Assembly (NCBI GenBank): GCA_910583965.1
Contig: CAJUAE010000092.1
Location: forward strand, 1 to 12,883
Length of the DNA stretch: 12,883 nt
Origin: an uncultured Lachnospiraceae bacterium
GTDB lineage: Bacteria; Bacillota; Clostridia; Lachnospirales; Lachnospiraceae
Direction of reading: 5' to 3'
Shown here: positions 7,876 through 12,883 of the stretch, in pieces
Numbering within the stretch: the stretch's first letter is position 1
Layout of the letters: each line of letters opens with the position of its first letter
The notes under the pieces: generated by a model
What the model was told of the DNA's origin: nothing
Database searches by the model: none
What the model saw: the letters and a program-made list of their open reading frames with translations, nothing else
Position numbers and translations under genes: made by a program

Positions 7876-7983
7876 CAACTTTTTTATGCATCTTGAAATA
7901 TTTTTTCAAAAAGAATCCTTTTCTCATGCTTATGCAAGATACACAAAAGAATTTCCATTATCGAAAAAGGTACTTTTGCATCT

Positions 7984-8010
7984 TAAGCTTTCCGGTTTTT
8001 CTACCGAAAT
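7984..8010 (+). promoter_or_regulatory. Candidate sigma-D (motility sigma factor) promoter for yjfB
   Basis: TAAG (7984-7987) and ACCGAAAT (8003-8010), 15 bases apart, match the TAAA-N15-GCCGATAT flagellar promoter pattern at 3/4 and 6/8 positions, including the CCGA core. It lies about 60 nt before the yjfB ATG. YjfB is a putative motility protein, so flagellar sigma control would make sense. Confidence 0.5.
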
Positions 8011-8020
8011 ACATAACGTA

Positions 8021-8039
8021 GTATTGCATACCGCAATAC
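8021..8039 (+). repeat. Hairpin in the yjfB leader
   Basis: GTATTGC (8021-8027) and GCAATAC (8033-8039) form a 7-bp perfect inverted repeat with a 5-nt loop, between the proposed sigma-D promoter and the ribosome binding site. There is no T run, so it is not a terminator. It could stabilise the mRNA or be an operator. Confidence 0.45.
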
Positions 8040-8059
8040 CATACTGGATAAGCAGGAAT

Positions 8060-8065
8060 GGAGGG
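8060..8065 (+). promoter_or_regulatory. Ribosome binding site deciding the yjfB start
   Basis: GGAGGG six bases before the ATG at 8072. It decides for the 63-residue product over the longer open frame beginning at 7886, which has no such site. Confidence 0.8.
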
Positions 8066-8071
8066 TTGCTT

Positions 8072-8263
8072 ATGGATATCCCAGGACTTTCAATGCGTAT
8101 GGCGCAATCAAATCTACTGAACGATGTCGGTACTGCTATGCTGGCAAAATCAATGGAACAAGCAGAAGTCATTACAGCTTCCATGACAGAAATGCTCGAT
8201 GCTTCCGCGATGGAACTTTCTGTCAATCCCGAAATTGGCGCCAACATTGACATTAGTGTGTAA
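8072..8263 (+). CDS. yjfB: YjfB family putative motility protein
   Basis: A 63-residue protein starting MDIPGLSMRMAQSNL, matching the family pattern of a short hydrophobic N-terminus followed by a helix with MAQ and (M/L)xKxxMxQAE (here MLAKSMEQAE, about 23-32). A second amphipathic helix follows, and the C-terminus is polar and hydrophobic, ending NPEIGANIDISV. Family members are small, soluble and of unknown biochemical role; they are called motility proteins because B. subtilis yjfB is associated with the sigma-D regulon. The start is fixed by GGAGGG six bases upstream. The gene is alone between two operons on the other strand, with its own candidate sigma-D promoter and terminator, and no other flagellar gene is in the window. 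It implies a flagellated host. Confidence 0.85.
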   Translation: MDIPGLSMRMAQSNLLNDVGTAMLAKSMEQAEVITASMTEMLDASAMELSVNPEIGANIDISV

Positions 8264-8280
8264 CGGAATACACTCTGCTA

Positions 8281-8309
8281 GAAACAGCCTTTCAGGGCTG
8301 TTTCTTGTT
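8281..8309 (+). terminator. Intrinsic terminator of yjfB
   Basis: GAAACAGCC (8281-8289) pairs with GGCTGTTTC (8296-8304) as a 9-bp stem with a 6-nt loop, followed by TTGTTTT. On the minus strand the bases after the stem are not U-rich, so it would stop the converging cvfB transcript less well. Confidence 0.85.
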
Positions 8310-8312
8310 TTG

Positions 8313-9152
8313 CTACTTCGCACAAATTGCATTAGATGTAATTATAATTTTTCCACCTTTTAACAAATTTCCCACTGCTCGCTTAAACTCATTTTTGCTC
8401 ATTCCTGTCTCCTGCCGAATGCGTTCTGGATCAGCCTTATCCGTAAACGGCAATTTACCATCGTAATTTTCTATCAGCTTCATAATTGTTTCCGCATCCT
8501 TGCTAATCTGGAGATACGCTTTCTCCCGCACACTCAAATCAAGCTTTCCATCTTCTTTTACTGCTGCTACACGCGCTGTCACAATATCGCCTACTTTAAT
8601 TTCTCCGTATAATTCATTGCGGGGAATCAGTGCTGTAAATTGGTCATCAACCGCGACAAAAGCCCCAAATTCTTGTCGAATCTCATAGACTGTTCCTCTC
8701 ACAATATCGTCCTTTTTATAATTGCTATCGCATTGCAAATAATGGTATATTTTCATTGTCGCTGCAAGACGGCTACTCTTATCAACATAGATTGCAACTA
8801 GAATTTCGTCTCCTTCTTTCACCTTGTAAGTCTGCTCTTTGTAAGGCAACAAAACGTCTTTCTCTAATCCCCAGTTAAGAAATGCGCCAATGTTTGTCAC
8901 TTGCGAAACTTTTAGTTTCCCGACCTCTCCCACACACAATTGTGGCCTATTTGTCGTCGCAATCATCCTATCTTTAGAATCTTTGTAGAGAAATACTTCT
9001 ATCTTATCTCCAATCTTGCTTCCCTGTGGTACCTGTTTCTTAGGAAGCAAAACCCTGTCATCTATCGATGCATTCAGTTCTTTTCCCAGATACACTCCAA
9101 AATCCAATTCCTTTACAATTATCAGCGATTGTACTTTTCCTAATTCAAACAT
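8313..9152 (-). CDS. cvfB: CvfB/YitL family S1-like RNA-binding protein
   Basis: Predicted cytoplasmic RNA-binding protein of 279 residues. It shows three S1-like OB-fold modules in a row (about 1-65, 66-135, 145-215; the third with VRGTVYEIRQEFGAFVAVDD and VTARVAAVKEDGKLDLSVR), then a winged-helix end (about 225-279: MSKNEFKRAVGNLLKGGKI). This order is that of CvfB (conserved virulence factor B) and B. subtilis YitL, which is of similar length. The frame extends to an ATG at 9185, but the ATG at 9152 is used because AGGAAGGG (9162-9169) lies nine bases upstream and MFELGK is a normal family N-terminus. It follows the MATE gene by 65 nt with no terminator, so it may be cotranscribed. Confidence 0.9.
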   Translation of the reverse strand: MFELGKVQSLIIVKELDFGVYLGKELNASIDDRVLLPKKQVPQGSKIGDKIEVFLYKDSKDRMIATTNRPQLCVGEVGKLKVSQVTNIGAFLNWGLEKDVLLPYKEQTYKVKEGDEILVAIYVDKSSRLAATMKIYHYLQCDSNYKKDDIVRGTVYEIRQEFGAFVAVDDQFTALIPRNELYGEIKVGDIVTARVAAVKEDGKLDLSVREKAYLQISKDAETIMKLIENYDGKLPFTDKADPERIRQETGMSKNEFKRAVGNLLKGGKIIITSNAICAK

Positions 9153-9191
9153 ATTGTCTTTCCCTTCCTGACATGACAAAATCATTTTCTA

Positions 9192-9208
9192 AGCGCATCA
9201 TCTGCGCT
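9192..9208 (-). repeat. Small hairpin between the MATE and cvfB genes
   Basis: AGCGCA and TGCGCT form a 6-bp inverted repeat with a 5-nt loop just after the MATE stop codon on the minus strand. The bases downstream are not a clean T run, so this is at most a weak attenuator or mRNA processing or stability element, which could set cvfB apart from the upstream genes. Confidence 0.35.
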
Positions 9209-9217
9209 CTCTGCCTG

Positions 9218-10606
9218 TTAAACATCTTCAATATATACCTGTTTCTTTCCCAATTTACGAAAAATAAGTAACAATTGCACCACAGCCGCAATCGCAAGCA
9301 CGAACTCTGCAACAAACTGTGCATACGCCAATCCATAAAGCGGAAACAGATAATTCAACAAATACAGTGCTGGAATCTCAAGCACAATCTTTCTCATAAT
9401 GGCAAAGACAAGCGCATTTTTGCCATACCCAAGGGCCTGAAAAACACCGACCGCAAGAAAGTCCATGCACAGAAACGGTAATCCAAGACAGAAGCCTCGC
9501 ATAAACCGGATTCCGTATGCAATAATAGATGGGTTGTCCATAAAAAACTGTACAACACCTTCTGCGCCAAAATAAAAAAATACTGCCGCTGTTGTAATAA
9601 ATCCTATACTGATTTCTCCTGCAAACACAATCGCTGCCTTCATGCGCTTCTGATTGCCACTGGCATAATTATAGCTTACAAGTGGCATAATTCCCTGTGA
9701 AATTCCCATGCTGATATACATTGGCACCATATAAATCTTTTGTGTAATTCCAATTGCTGCCACTGCATCTGCGCCAAACACTGAAGTGAAATTGTTTAGG
9801 ATTGTCATTCCTGTTACATTCAACAAATTCTGTATAGAAGCTGGAATCCCTACACCACACACACCAAGTACAATCGCCTGGCGCAAGCAAAACTTATCTG
9901 GTCGAATACAAACGCAAGTAGTTTCTCTCTTGATATAAATCAGTACAAAAAAGTAACTACATGCCACACAATTTGAGATAAACGTTGCAAGACCAGCCCC
10001 TGCCGCTCCCATATTAAATCCCCACGGAAGAATAAAAATCGGGTCTAACACAATATTTAAAAGACATCCACTCATCGTTCCAATACTTGCATGTAAAGCA
10101 GAACCCTCAGCGCGCACCATATATGCCAGAACGACATTTAAAATTGCTGGAACCGCACCAAAAGTTACTGTCCAACGCATATATGCTGATGTCGCCTGCA
10201 CTGTTACTGTATCCGCTCCCAAAAGCGCCAAAAGAGGAGTCTTTCCAATTGTGCACAACAAAGAAAATACAATACCGCACACCAGTGCGCAGTAGAATCC
10301 AAATGCAGAACTTCTATGCACAGTATCAAAATCTTTGCGCCCAAGCGCTCGACTCATCATGCTAGAACTGCCTACTCCAAACAGATTGTTGACTGCATTG
10401 AACGCGAGCAATACTGGTCCGGCAAGTGTCACTGCCGCATTTTGTACTGGATCATTCAAGATACCGACAAAATACGTATCCGCCAAATTATAAAGTACCA
10501 TTACCAGCGAGCTGATAATCGTAGGAACACACAACGCTACAACCGCTTTTGGTATTGGCACAGTCTCAAATAAACTAGTCCGCTTGTCTGCTTTTATATT
10601 TGCCAT
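9218..10606 (-). CDS. MATE family multidrug/cation efflux transporter
   Basis: An integral membrane exporter that uses a Na+ or H+ gradient. The 462 residues match the usual family length. About twelve hydrophobic segments fall in two MatE halves (about 20-180 and 240-405). Typical MATE signatures are visible: the N-terminal IPKAVVALCVPTIISSLVMVLYNLADTYFVG region (about 18-48), NNLFGVGSSSMMSRALGR (about 73-90), and MPLVSYNYASGNQKRMK in the second half. The ATG has GGAGGAA close upstream, and that ribosome binding site directly follows the stop codon of the CPBP gene (12-nt gap), so the two are probably translated together. Substrate cannot be told from sequence; the family includes drug, dye, peptide and metabolite exporters. 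Confidence 0.94.
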   Translation of the reverse strand: MANIKADKRTSLFETVPIPKAVVALCVPTIISSLVMVLYNLADTYFVGILNDPVQNAAVTLAGPVLLAFNAVNNLFGVGSSSMMSRALGRKDFDTVHRSSAFGFYCALVCGIVFSLLCTIGKTPLLALLGADTVTVQATSAYMRWTVTFGAVPAILNVVLAYMVRAEGSALHASIGTMSGCLLNIVLDPIFILPWGFNMGAAGAGLATFISNCVACSYFFVLIYIKRETTCVCIRPDKFCLRQAIVLGVCGVGIPASIQNLLNVTGMTILNNFTSVFGADAVAAIGITQKIYMVPMYISMGISQGIMPLVSYNYASGNQKRMKAAIVFAGEISIGFITTAAVFFYFGAEGVVQFFMDNPSIIAYGIRFMRGFCLGLPFLCMDFLAVGVFQALGYGKNALVFAIMRKIVLEIPALYLLNYLFPLYGLAYAQFVAEFVLAIAAVVQLLLIFRKLGKKQVYIEDV

Positions 10607-10618
10607 AGCTATTCCTCC

Positions 10619-11485
10619 CTAACTGTCATTCTCTGTTTTCCCCGCTTTTCCAAGATACAATACTACCACTGCACTTACCACAATTGTTCCAATTGCAAAC
10701 ACGCCTGTCTGACAAAATTCTGGAAGCATTCCCACCACAAACGAAAGAGAGTTGTAGAATAAATGCATAAAAATACAAGGAAGCACGGATTTGCATTTCA
10801 CTGCTACATATCCAAGTGCTGCACCAATTGGAATCGCATAAATTCCTTGCACCCAGTTTGCATGAAAAATTCCAAACATAATTGCCTGTAATATTATTAC
10901 AACGGGCTCCGAAAAATATTTTTGCAAATTTTTTAGTATGAGACCTCTCATAATGCATTCTTCATTGATTGGCGCTAATATCACTGCCGCAAATATTGCT
11001 AAAACCTCACTGCCGCCAAGTGCGAACTCCATCATTTCATTATAATTTTCCATTACTTCTGGATTGAAAATCATAATCAGTCCTACGATTAAAATTGACA
11101 GATAATACAGACCACAGCTTCCTATTACAATCATAGAAAAGGTTCGCATCCGCAATACCTTCTTCCGAAAAAACTGCCTATCCTCCGCAGTTCTTTTTCT
11201 CCCCCAAATAATCCAGTATGCTGACAACGAAAAAATCAGAGATACAAATGTCGCCACAACTGTTAACATTGTCATAAAGTTGCTGTCCATCACAATATCC
11301 ATCACAATGTGCTGTGTCTGCACCATATCCCCTTCACTCAGAATAATACCTGCTACGGTCGCCGCCATAACACCCACGAAACTGATTAGAAGCTGCAACA
11401 GCATAAAAAGTCCCATAATCTCAAAGCTAAGTAAAATTCCTTCCACAAACTTTTTACCGATGCCTTCCTTTTTATTATACTCCAT
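10619..11485 (-). CDS. CPBP family intramembrane glutamic endopeptidase (CAAX protease/ABI-like)
   Basis: A polytopic membrane protein of 288 residues, related to Rce1-type proteases and to bacteriocin-immunity (ABI) proteins. All three signature motifs are intact: EExxxR at 175-180 (EECIMR), FxxxH at 204-208 (FGIFH) and HxxxN at 241-245 (HLFYN). Hydrophobic segments lie at about 18-50, 70-94, 116-140, 160-173, 192-206, 212-228, 232-254 and 262-280. The frame runs up to a TTG at 11515, but the ATG at 11485 is chosen because GGAGG (11491-11495) lies five bases upstream. A promoter-like TTGACA lies further up. It is coupled to the MATE gene downstream. Roles in the family range from prenyl-protein cleavage to peptide immunity; which applies here is unknown. 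Confidence 0.92.
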   Translation of the reverse strand: MEYNKKEGIGKKFVEGILLSFEIMGLFMLLQLLISFVGVMAATVAGIILSEGDMVQTQHIVMDIVMDSNFMTMLTVVATFVSLIFSLSAYWIIWGRKRTAEDRQFFRKKVLRMRTFSMIVIGSCGLYYLSILIVGLIMIFNPEVMENYNEMMEFALGGSEVLAIFAAVILAPINEECIMRGLILKNLQKYFSEPVVIILQAIMFGIFHANWVQGIYAIPIGAALGYVAVKCKSVLPCIFMHLFYNSLSFVVGMLPEFCQTGVFAIGTIVVSAVVVLYLGKAGKTENDS

Positions 11486-11490
11486 AATTA

Positions 11491-11495
11491 CCTCC
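11491..11495 (-). promoter_or_regulatory. Ribosome binding site deciding the CPBP protease start
   Basis: GGAGG lies five bases before the ATG at 11485. The alternative TTG at 11515 and ATG at 11497 have nothing comparable. Confidence 0.7.
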
Positions 11496-11529
11496 ATATC
11501 GCTGTCATCTGCCAAAATTCATTTCCTAT

Positions 11530-11558
11530 ACCGTAACATGTCAGTCACATTCTGTCAA
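11530..11558 (-). promoter_or_regulatory. Candidate promoter of the CPBP-MATE-cvfB unit
   Basis: On the minus strand a perfect -35 TTGACA (11553-11558) is followed after 17 bases by TACGGT (11530-11535), a weak -10 helped by an upstream TG (extended -10). The pentamer TGACA occurs twice in the spacer region, which could be an operator. Confidence 0.4.
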
Positions 11559-11576
11559 ACCCTGTTCTTTGAAACC

Positions 11577-12338
11577 TTAAAACGCATCAAAGGAAATATC
11601 ACCAGCATCATCTGGCAGTAGACAAAGAGTGTTTTTCTGTTGTTTTAGTTCTTGCAATTGTTCCTGCCAAGAATCTGTACCTATTGCCGACTGCAAAAAT
11701 GCTTCTCCTTCTTCTGACATAACATGTGTTATAAAATCTTCTGGAAGCTTCAAACCATATTTCACTACATATTTCCAAGTATCTCGATCCCAATAATATT
11801 TCCCGTCTGTATACATATATGGTCCCAATAAATCCACATCCTTTTTAAAAGGATGTGCATAAATGCCAAGTGCCATTGTAAAAAGACGCTTTGTCTGCAA
11901 ATACAAAATTACACGCTCTGACACTGCATATCCTTTTTGTAAATTATCATAAATACTTTGTGAACCCATCTGAAGCTCTTGATAAGGAGTAATACAAATG
12001 TGTTCCTGAAACATTCTTATAAATTCCTGTGTACTTCTATTTTCTTCAGAATCCAGTGCATGTGTATCTACATCATAAAATCTTAATTTTACATGGCAAG
12101 GTCCCATAACAGGTAAATTTCCATCTTTTTGTGTACAGTCTGTACATGTGCACATATCTTCAATATCCTTGTAACACCACTGATTGACACACAATACCTT
12201 GCGCGTTATATTACTTCCATTCATCTGTGCCAGCTCTAATTCATCACCTTTTTGAACCTGTTCGCCCTCTGACAGCGCAACTGTCAAAGTTACCATCCTT
12301 TCATCCTTTGCCATCACTGTTGTCGATATAATCTCCAT
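11577..12338 (-). CDS. Hypothetical protein with cysteine cluster and C-terminal YW-rich motif
   Basis: I do not recognise this 253-residue protein. No signal peptide or membrane segment is seen, so it is probably cytoplasmic. The N-terminal third looks like small beta strands (MVTLTVALSEGEQVQKGDELEL). A cysteine cluster then follows, C50-x4-C55-x7-C63-x-C65-x2-C68, with C81 beyond, which could bind a metal or form disulfides. The middle (about 102-165) is helical. A conserved-looking motif GPYMYTDGKYYWDRDTWKY (172-190) comes next, followed by VVKYGLKLPEDFI. The start is an ATG with AGGAG seven bases upstream. It has its own candidate promoter and lies 91 nt before the CPBP gene, which has a separate promoter. 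An effector or immunity-type protein is possible but unsupported. Confidence 0.8.
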   Translation of the reverse strand: MEIISTTVMAKDERMVTLTVALSEGEQVQKGDELELAQMNGSNITRKVLCVNQWCYKDIEDMCTCTDCTQKDGNLPVMGPCHVKLRFYDVDTHALDSEENRSTQEFIRMFQEHICITPYQELQMGSQSIYDNLQKGYAVSERVILYLQTKRLFTMALGIYAHPFKKDVDLLGPYMYTDGKYYWDRDTWKYVVKYGLKLPEDFITHVMSEEGEAFLQSAIGTDSWQEQLQELKQQKNTLCLLPDDAGDISFDAF

Positions 12339-12435
12339 GACTTTTCTCCTTTCCTTTCCAATATACTCTTGAAATCTCTTTCGCTTACAATTCTTTCATA
12401 TCCTATTGTTGTCGGAACTTTCTCAATCTTTTTAA

Positions 12436-12444
12436 AGTATAACA
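12436..12444 (-). promoter_or_regulatory. Extended -10 promoter of the cysteine-cluster protein gene
   Basis: TGTTATACT on the minus strand fits TGnTATAAT at all but one base. The -35 is poor (TTCAAA 15 bases upstream is the best). The leader to the ATG would be about 90 nt. Confidence 0.45.
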
Positions 12445-12530
12445 CAATTTTCCAGTTTTGAATATCGCACAATCTATTCTAGTAACTGTTTTCGTATTAT
12501 GATGTCATTAAAATTTTTAAGTGATACCAC

Positions 12531-12566
12531 GCGAAAAAGAAAAAAGCAGCCAATTCTTTGCTGCTT
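12531..12566 (-). terminator. Intrinsic terminator of the GH25 gene
   Basis: On the minus strand AAGCAGC (12560-12566) and GCTGCTT (12544-12550) pair across a 9-nt loop, followed by a long U-rich tail (TTTTCTTTTTC, 12533-12543). It lies about 75 nt after the GH25 stop codon. Confidence 0.85.
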
Positions 12567-12639
12567 CTTGTAATTCTTACCTTTTCATTTATAGATTGTA
12601 ATCACGCATATACGGAACCTGTATTTATAGGATAAATTA

Positions 12640-12883
12640 TCAGTCGACATCATTGTCGACATTCATACATTCCGTTTTTTGTATTATCAGTTGCTCAAGG
12701 TCTTCGTGGGTTCCATTAAAAACATTGACATCAATATACTTTTGATCGCCCATATATCCCTCTAACATAGCAGTGTCCATATACTGCCAAAAACTCCATT
12801 TATTCCCAAACAAAACCGCAGGTGGACAGTAAATACTACGAACCCACAATGGATAATCCTCAAATTCACCCTTAATATACTCA
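12640..12883 (-). CDS. GH25 family muramidase (lysozyme), C-terminal end only
   Basis: The frame is open from the window edge to the TGA at 12640-12642, giving about 80 residues. The TTG at 12849 is an internal Leu, so the gene continues beyond the window. The visible part reads DYPLWVRSIYCPPAV, then SFWQYMDTAMLEGY, then YIDVNVFNGTHEDLEQLI. The LW..., WQY and (V/I)DxNxFNG motifs are those that close the GH25 barrel, whose members cleave the glycan between N-acetylmuramic acid and N-acetylglucosamine. The catalytic acids lie in the missing upstream part. The protein ends about 14 residues past the domain, so no C-terminal wall-binding domain follows. A strong terminator lies downstream. It is transcribed separately from the cysteine-cluster gene. 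Confidence 0.85.
   Translation of the reverse strand, partial: EYIKGEFEDYPLWVRSIYCPPAVLFGNKWSFWQYMDTAMLEGYMGDQKYIDVNVFNGTHEDLEQLIIQKTECMNVDNDVD

Larger units (their letters stand above)
7761..8071. other. Divergent regulatory region between the ftsEX operon and yjfB
   Basis: About 310 bp, AT-rich. On the minus side it contains the AAGGAG ribosome binding site of the regulator gene, a DnaA-box 9-mer and a sigma-A-like promoter. On the plus side it contains a sigma-D-like promoter, a 7-bp hairpin and the yjfB ribosome binding site. An open frame runs from an ATG at 7886 into yjfB, but it has no ribosome binding site and spans the proposed promoter, so it is not taken as coding. Confidence 0.6.
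12339..12639. other. Intergenic region between the GH25 gene and the hypothetical gene
   Basis: About 300 bp, AT-rich. In minus-strand order it holds the terminator of the GH25 gene (12531-12566), an extended -10 promoter (12436-12444) and a purine-rich leader of about 90 nt ending in AGGAG before the ATG at 12338. A 43-codon open frame from a GTG at 12445 runs through the leader and overlaps the start of the next gene, but it lacks a good ribosome binding site and is not called a gene. Confidence 0.55.

Noticed and set aside
7886..8071. Longer open frame starting at ATG 7886, in frame with yjfB
   Set aside because: No ribosome binding site, spans the proposed sigma-D promoter, and the family N-terminus and GGAGGG site fix the start at 8072.
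7930..8253. Minus-strand 107-codon frame over yjfB
   Set aside because: Antisense to yjfB, which has a better start site, family match and terminator.
9153..9185. Upstream ATG (9185) as the cvfB start
   Set aside because: No ribosome binding site and a non-family N-terminus; ATG 9152 has AGGAAGGG nine bases upstream.
10316..10573. Plus-strand open frames opposite the MATE transporter gene
   Set aside because: Shadows of the MATE reading frame; translations have no recognisable domain.
12643..12660. Two GTCGAC palindromes separated by ATCATT at the end of the GH25 gene
   Set aside because: They encode the VDNDVD tail and can arise from the repeated Val-Asp codons; too short to call a recombination or operator site.

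Overview
The window looks like chromosomal DNA from a low-GC Gram-positive Clostridia, most likely a motile Lachnospiraceae species (Roseburia / Lachnospira / Eubacterium / Butyrivibrio type). The pointers are AT-rich composition, strong AGGAGG-type ribosome binding sites, TTG starts, a secreted repeat-plus-propeller protein of the kind common in gut Lachnospiraceae, a YjfB motility-type protein and a CdaR-ftsE-ftsX-M23-S41 gene row. No species can be fixed from the sequence alone.

Layout. (1) 1-2300 (+) is the 3' part of a large secreted protein: five diverged repeats of about 75 residues, then an all-beta, propeller-like C-terminal region. It converges on the next operon through a perfect 21-bp inverted-repeat terminator that can serve both strands. 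(2) 2372-7760 (-) is a cell-envelope operon. In transcription order it has a CdaR/PucR-type regulator, FtsE (TTG start), FtsX (start overlapping the ftsE end by 11 nt), a PcsB/EnvC-like coiled-coil protein ending in an intact M23 peptidase domain, and a PDZ-containing S41 processing protease. (3) 7761-8071 is a divergent regulatory region. It holds a sigma-A-like promoter and a perfect DnaA-box 9-mer on the operon side, and a sigma-D-like promoter and hairpin leader on the yjfB side. (4) 8072-8263 (+) is yjfB, followed by its own terminator. (5) 8313-11485 (-) is a probable CPBP protease - MATE transporter - cvfB transcription unit. (6) 11577-12338 (-) is an unrecognised cysteine-cluster protein with its own extended -10 promoter. 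(7) 12640-12883 (-) is the C-terminal end of a GH25 muramidase with a terminator; the rest lies beyond the window.

How the genes may work together. FtsEX is known to transmit ATPase activity through the membrane to coiled-coil activators or hydrolases (EnvC, PcsB, CwlO, RipC). Here the gene directly after ftsX encodes both the coiled coil and an apparently active M23 hydrolase. An S41 protease, a family known in other bacteria to degrade or process peptidoglycan hydrolases, follows 27 nt later. The simplest reading is a self-contained, switchable wall-hydrolase module, possibly under the leading CdaR-type regulator. A second wall hydrolase (GH25) is nearby but separately transcribed. No mobile element, CRISPR array, tRNA or rRNA was seen.
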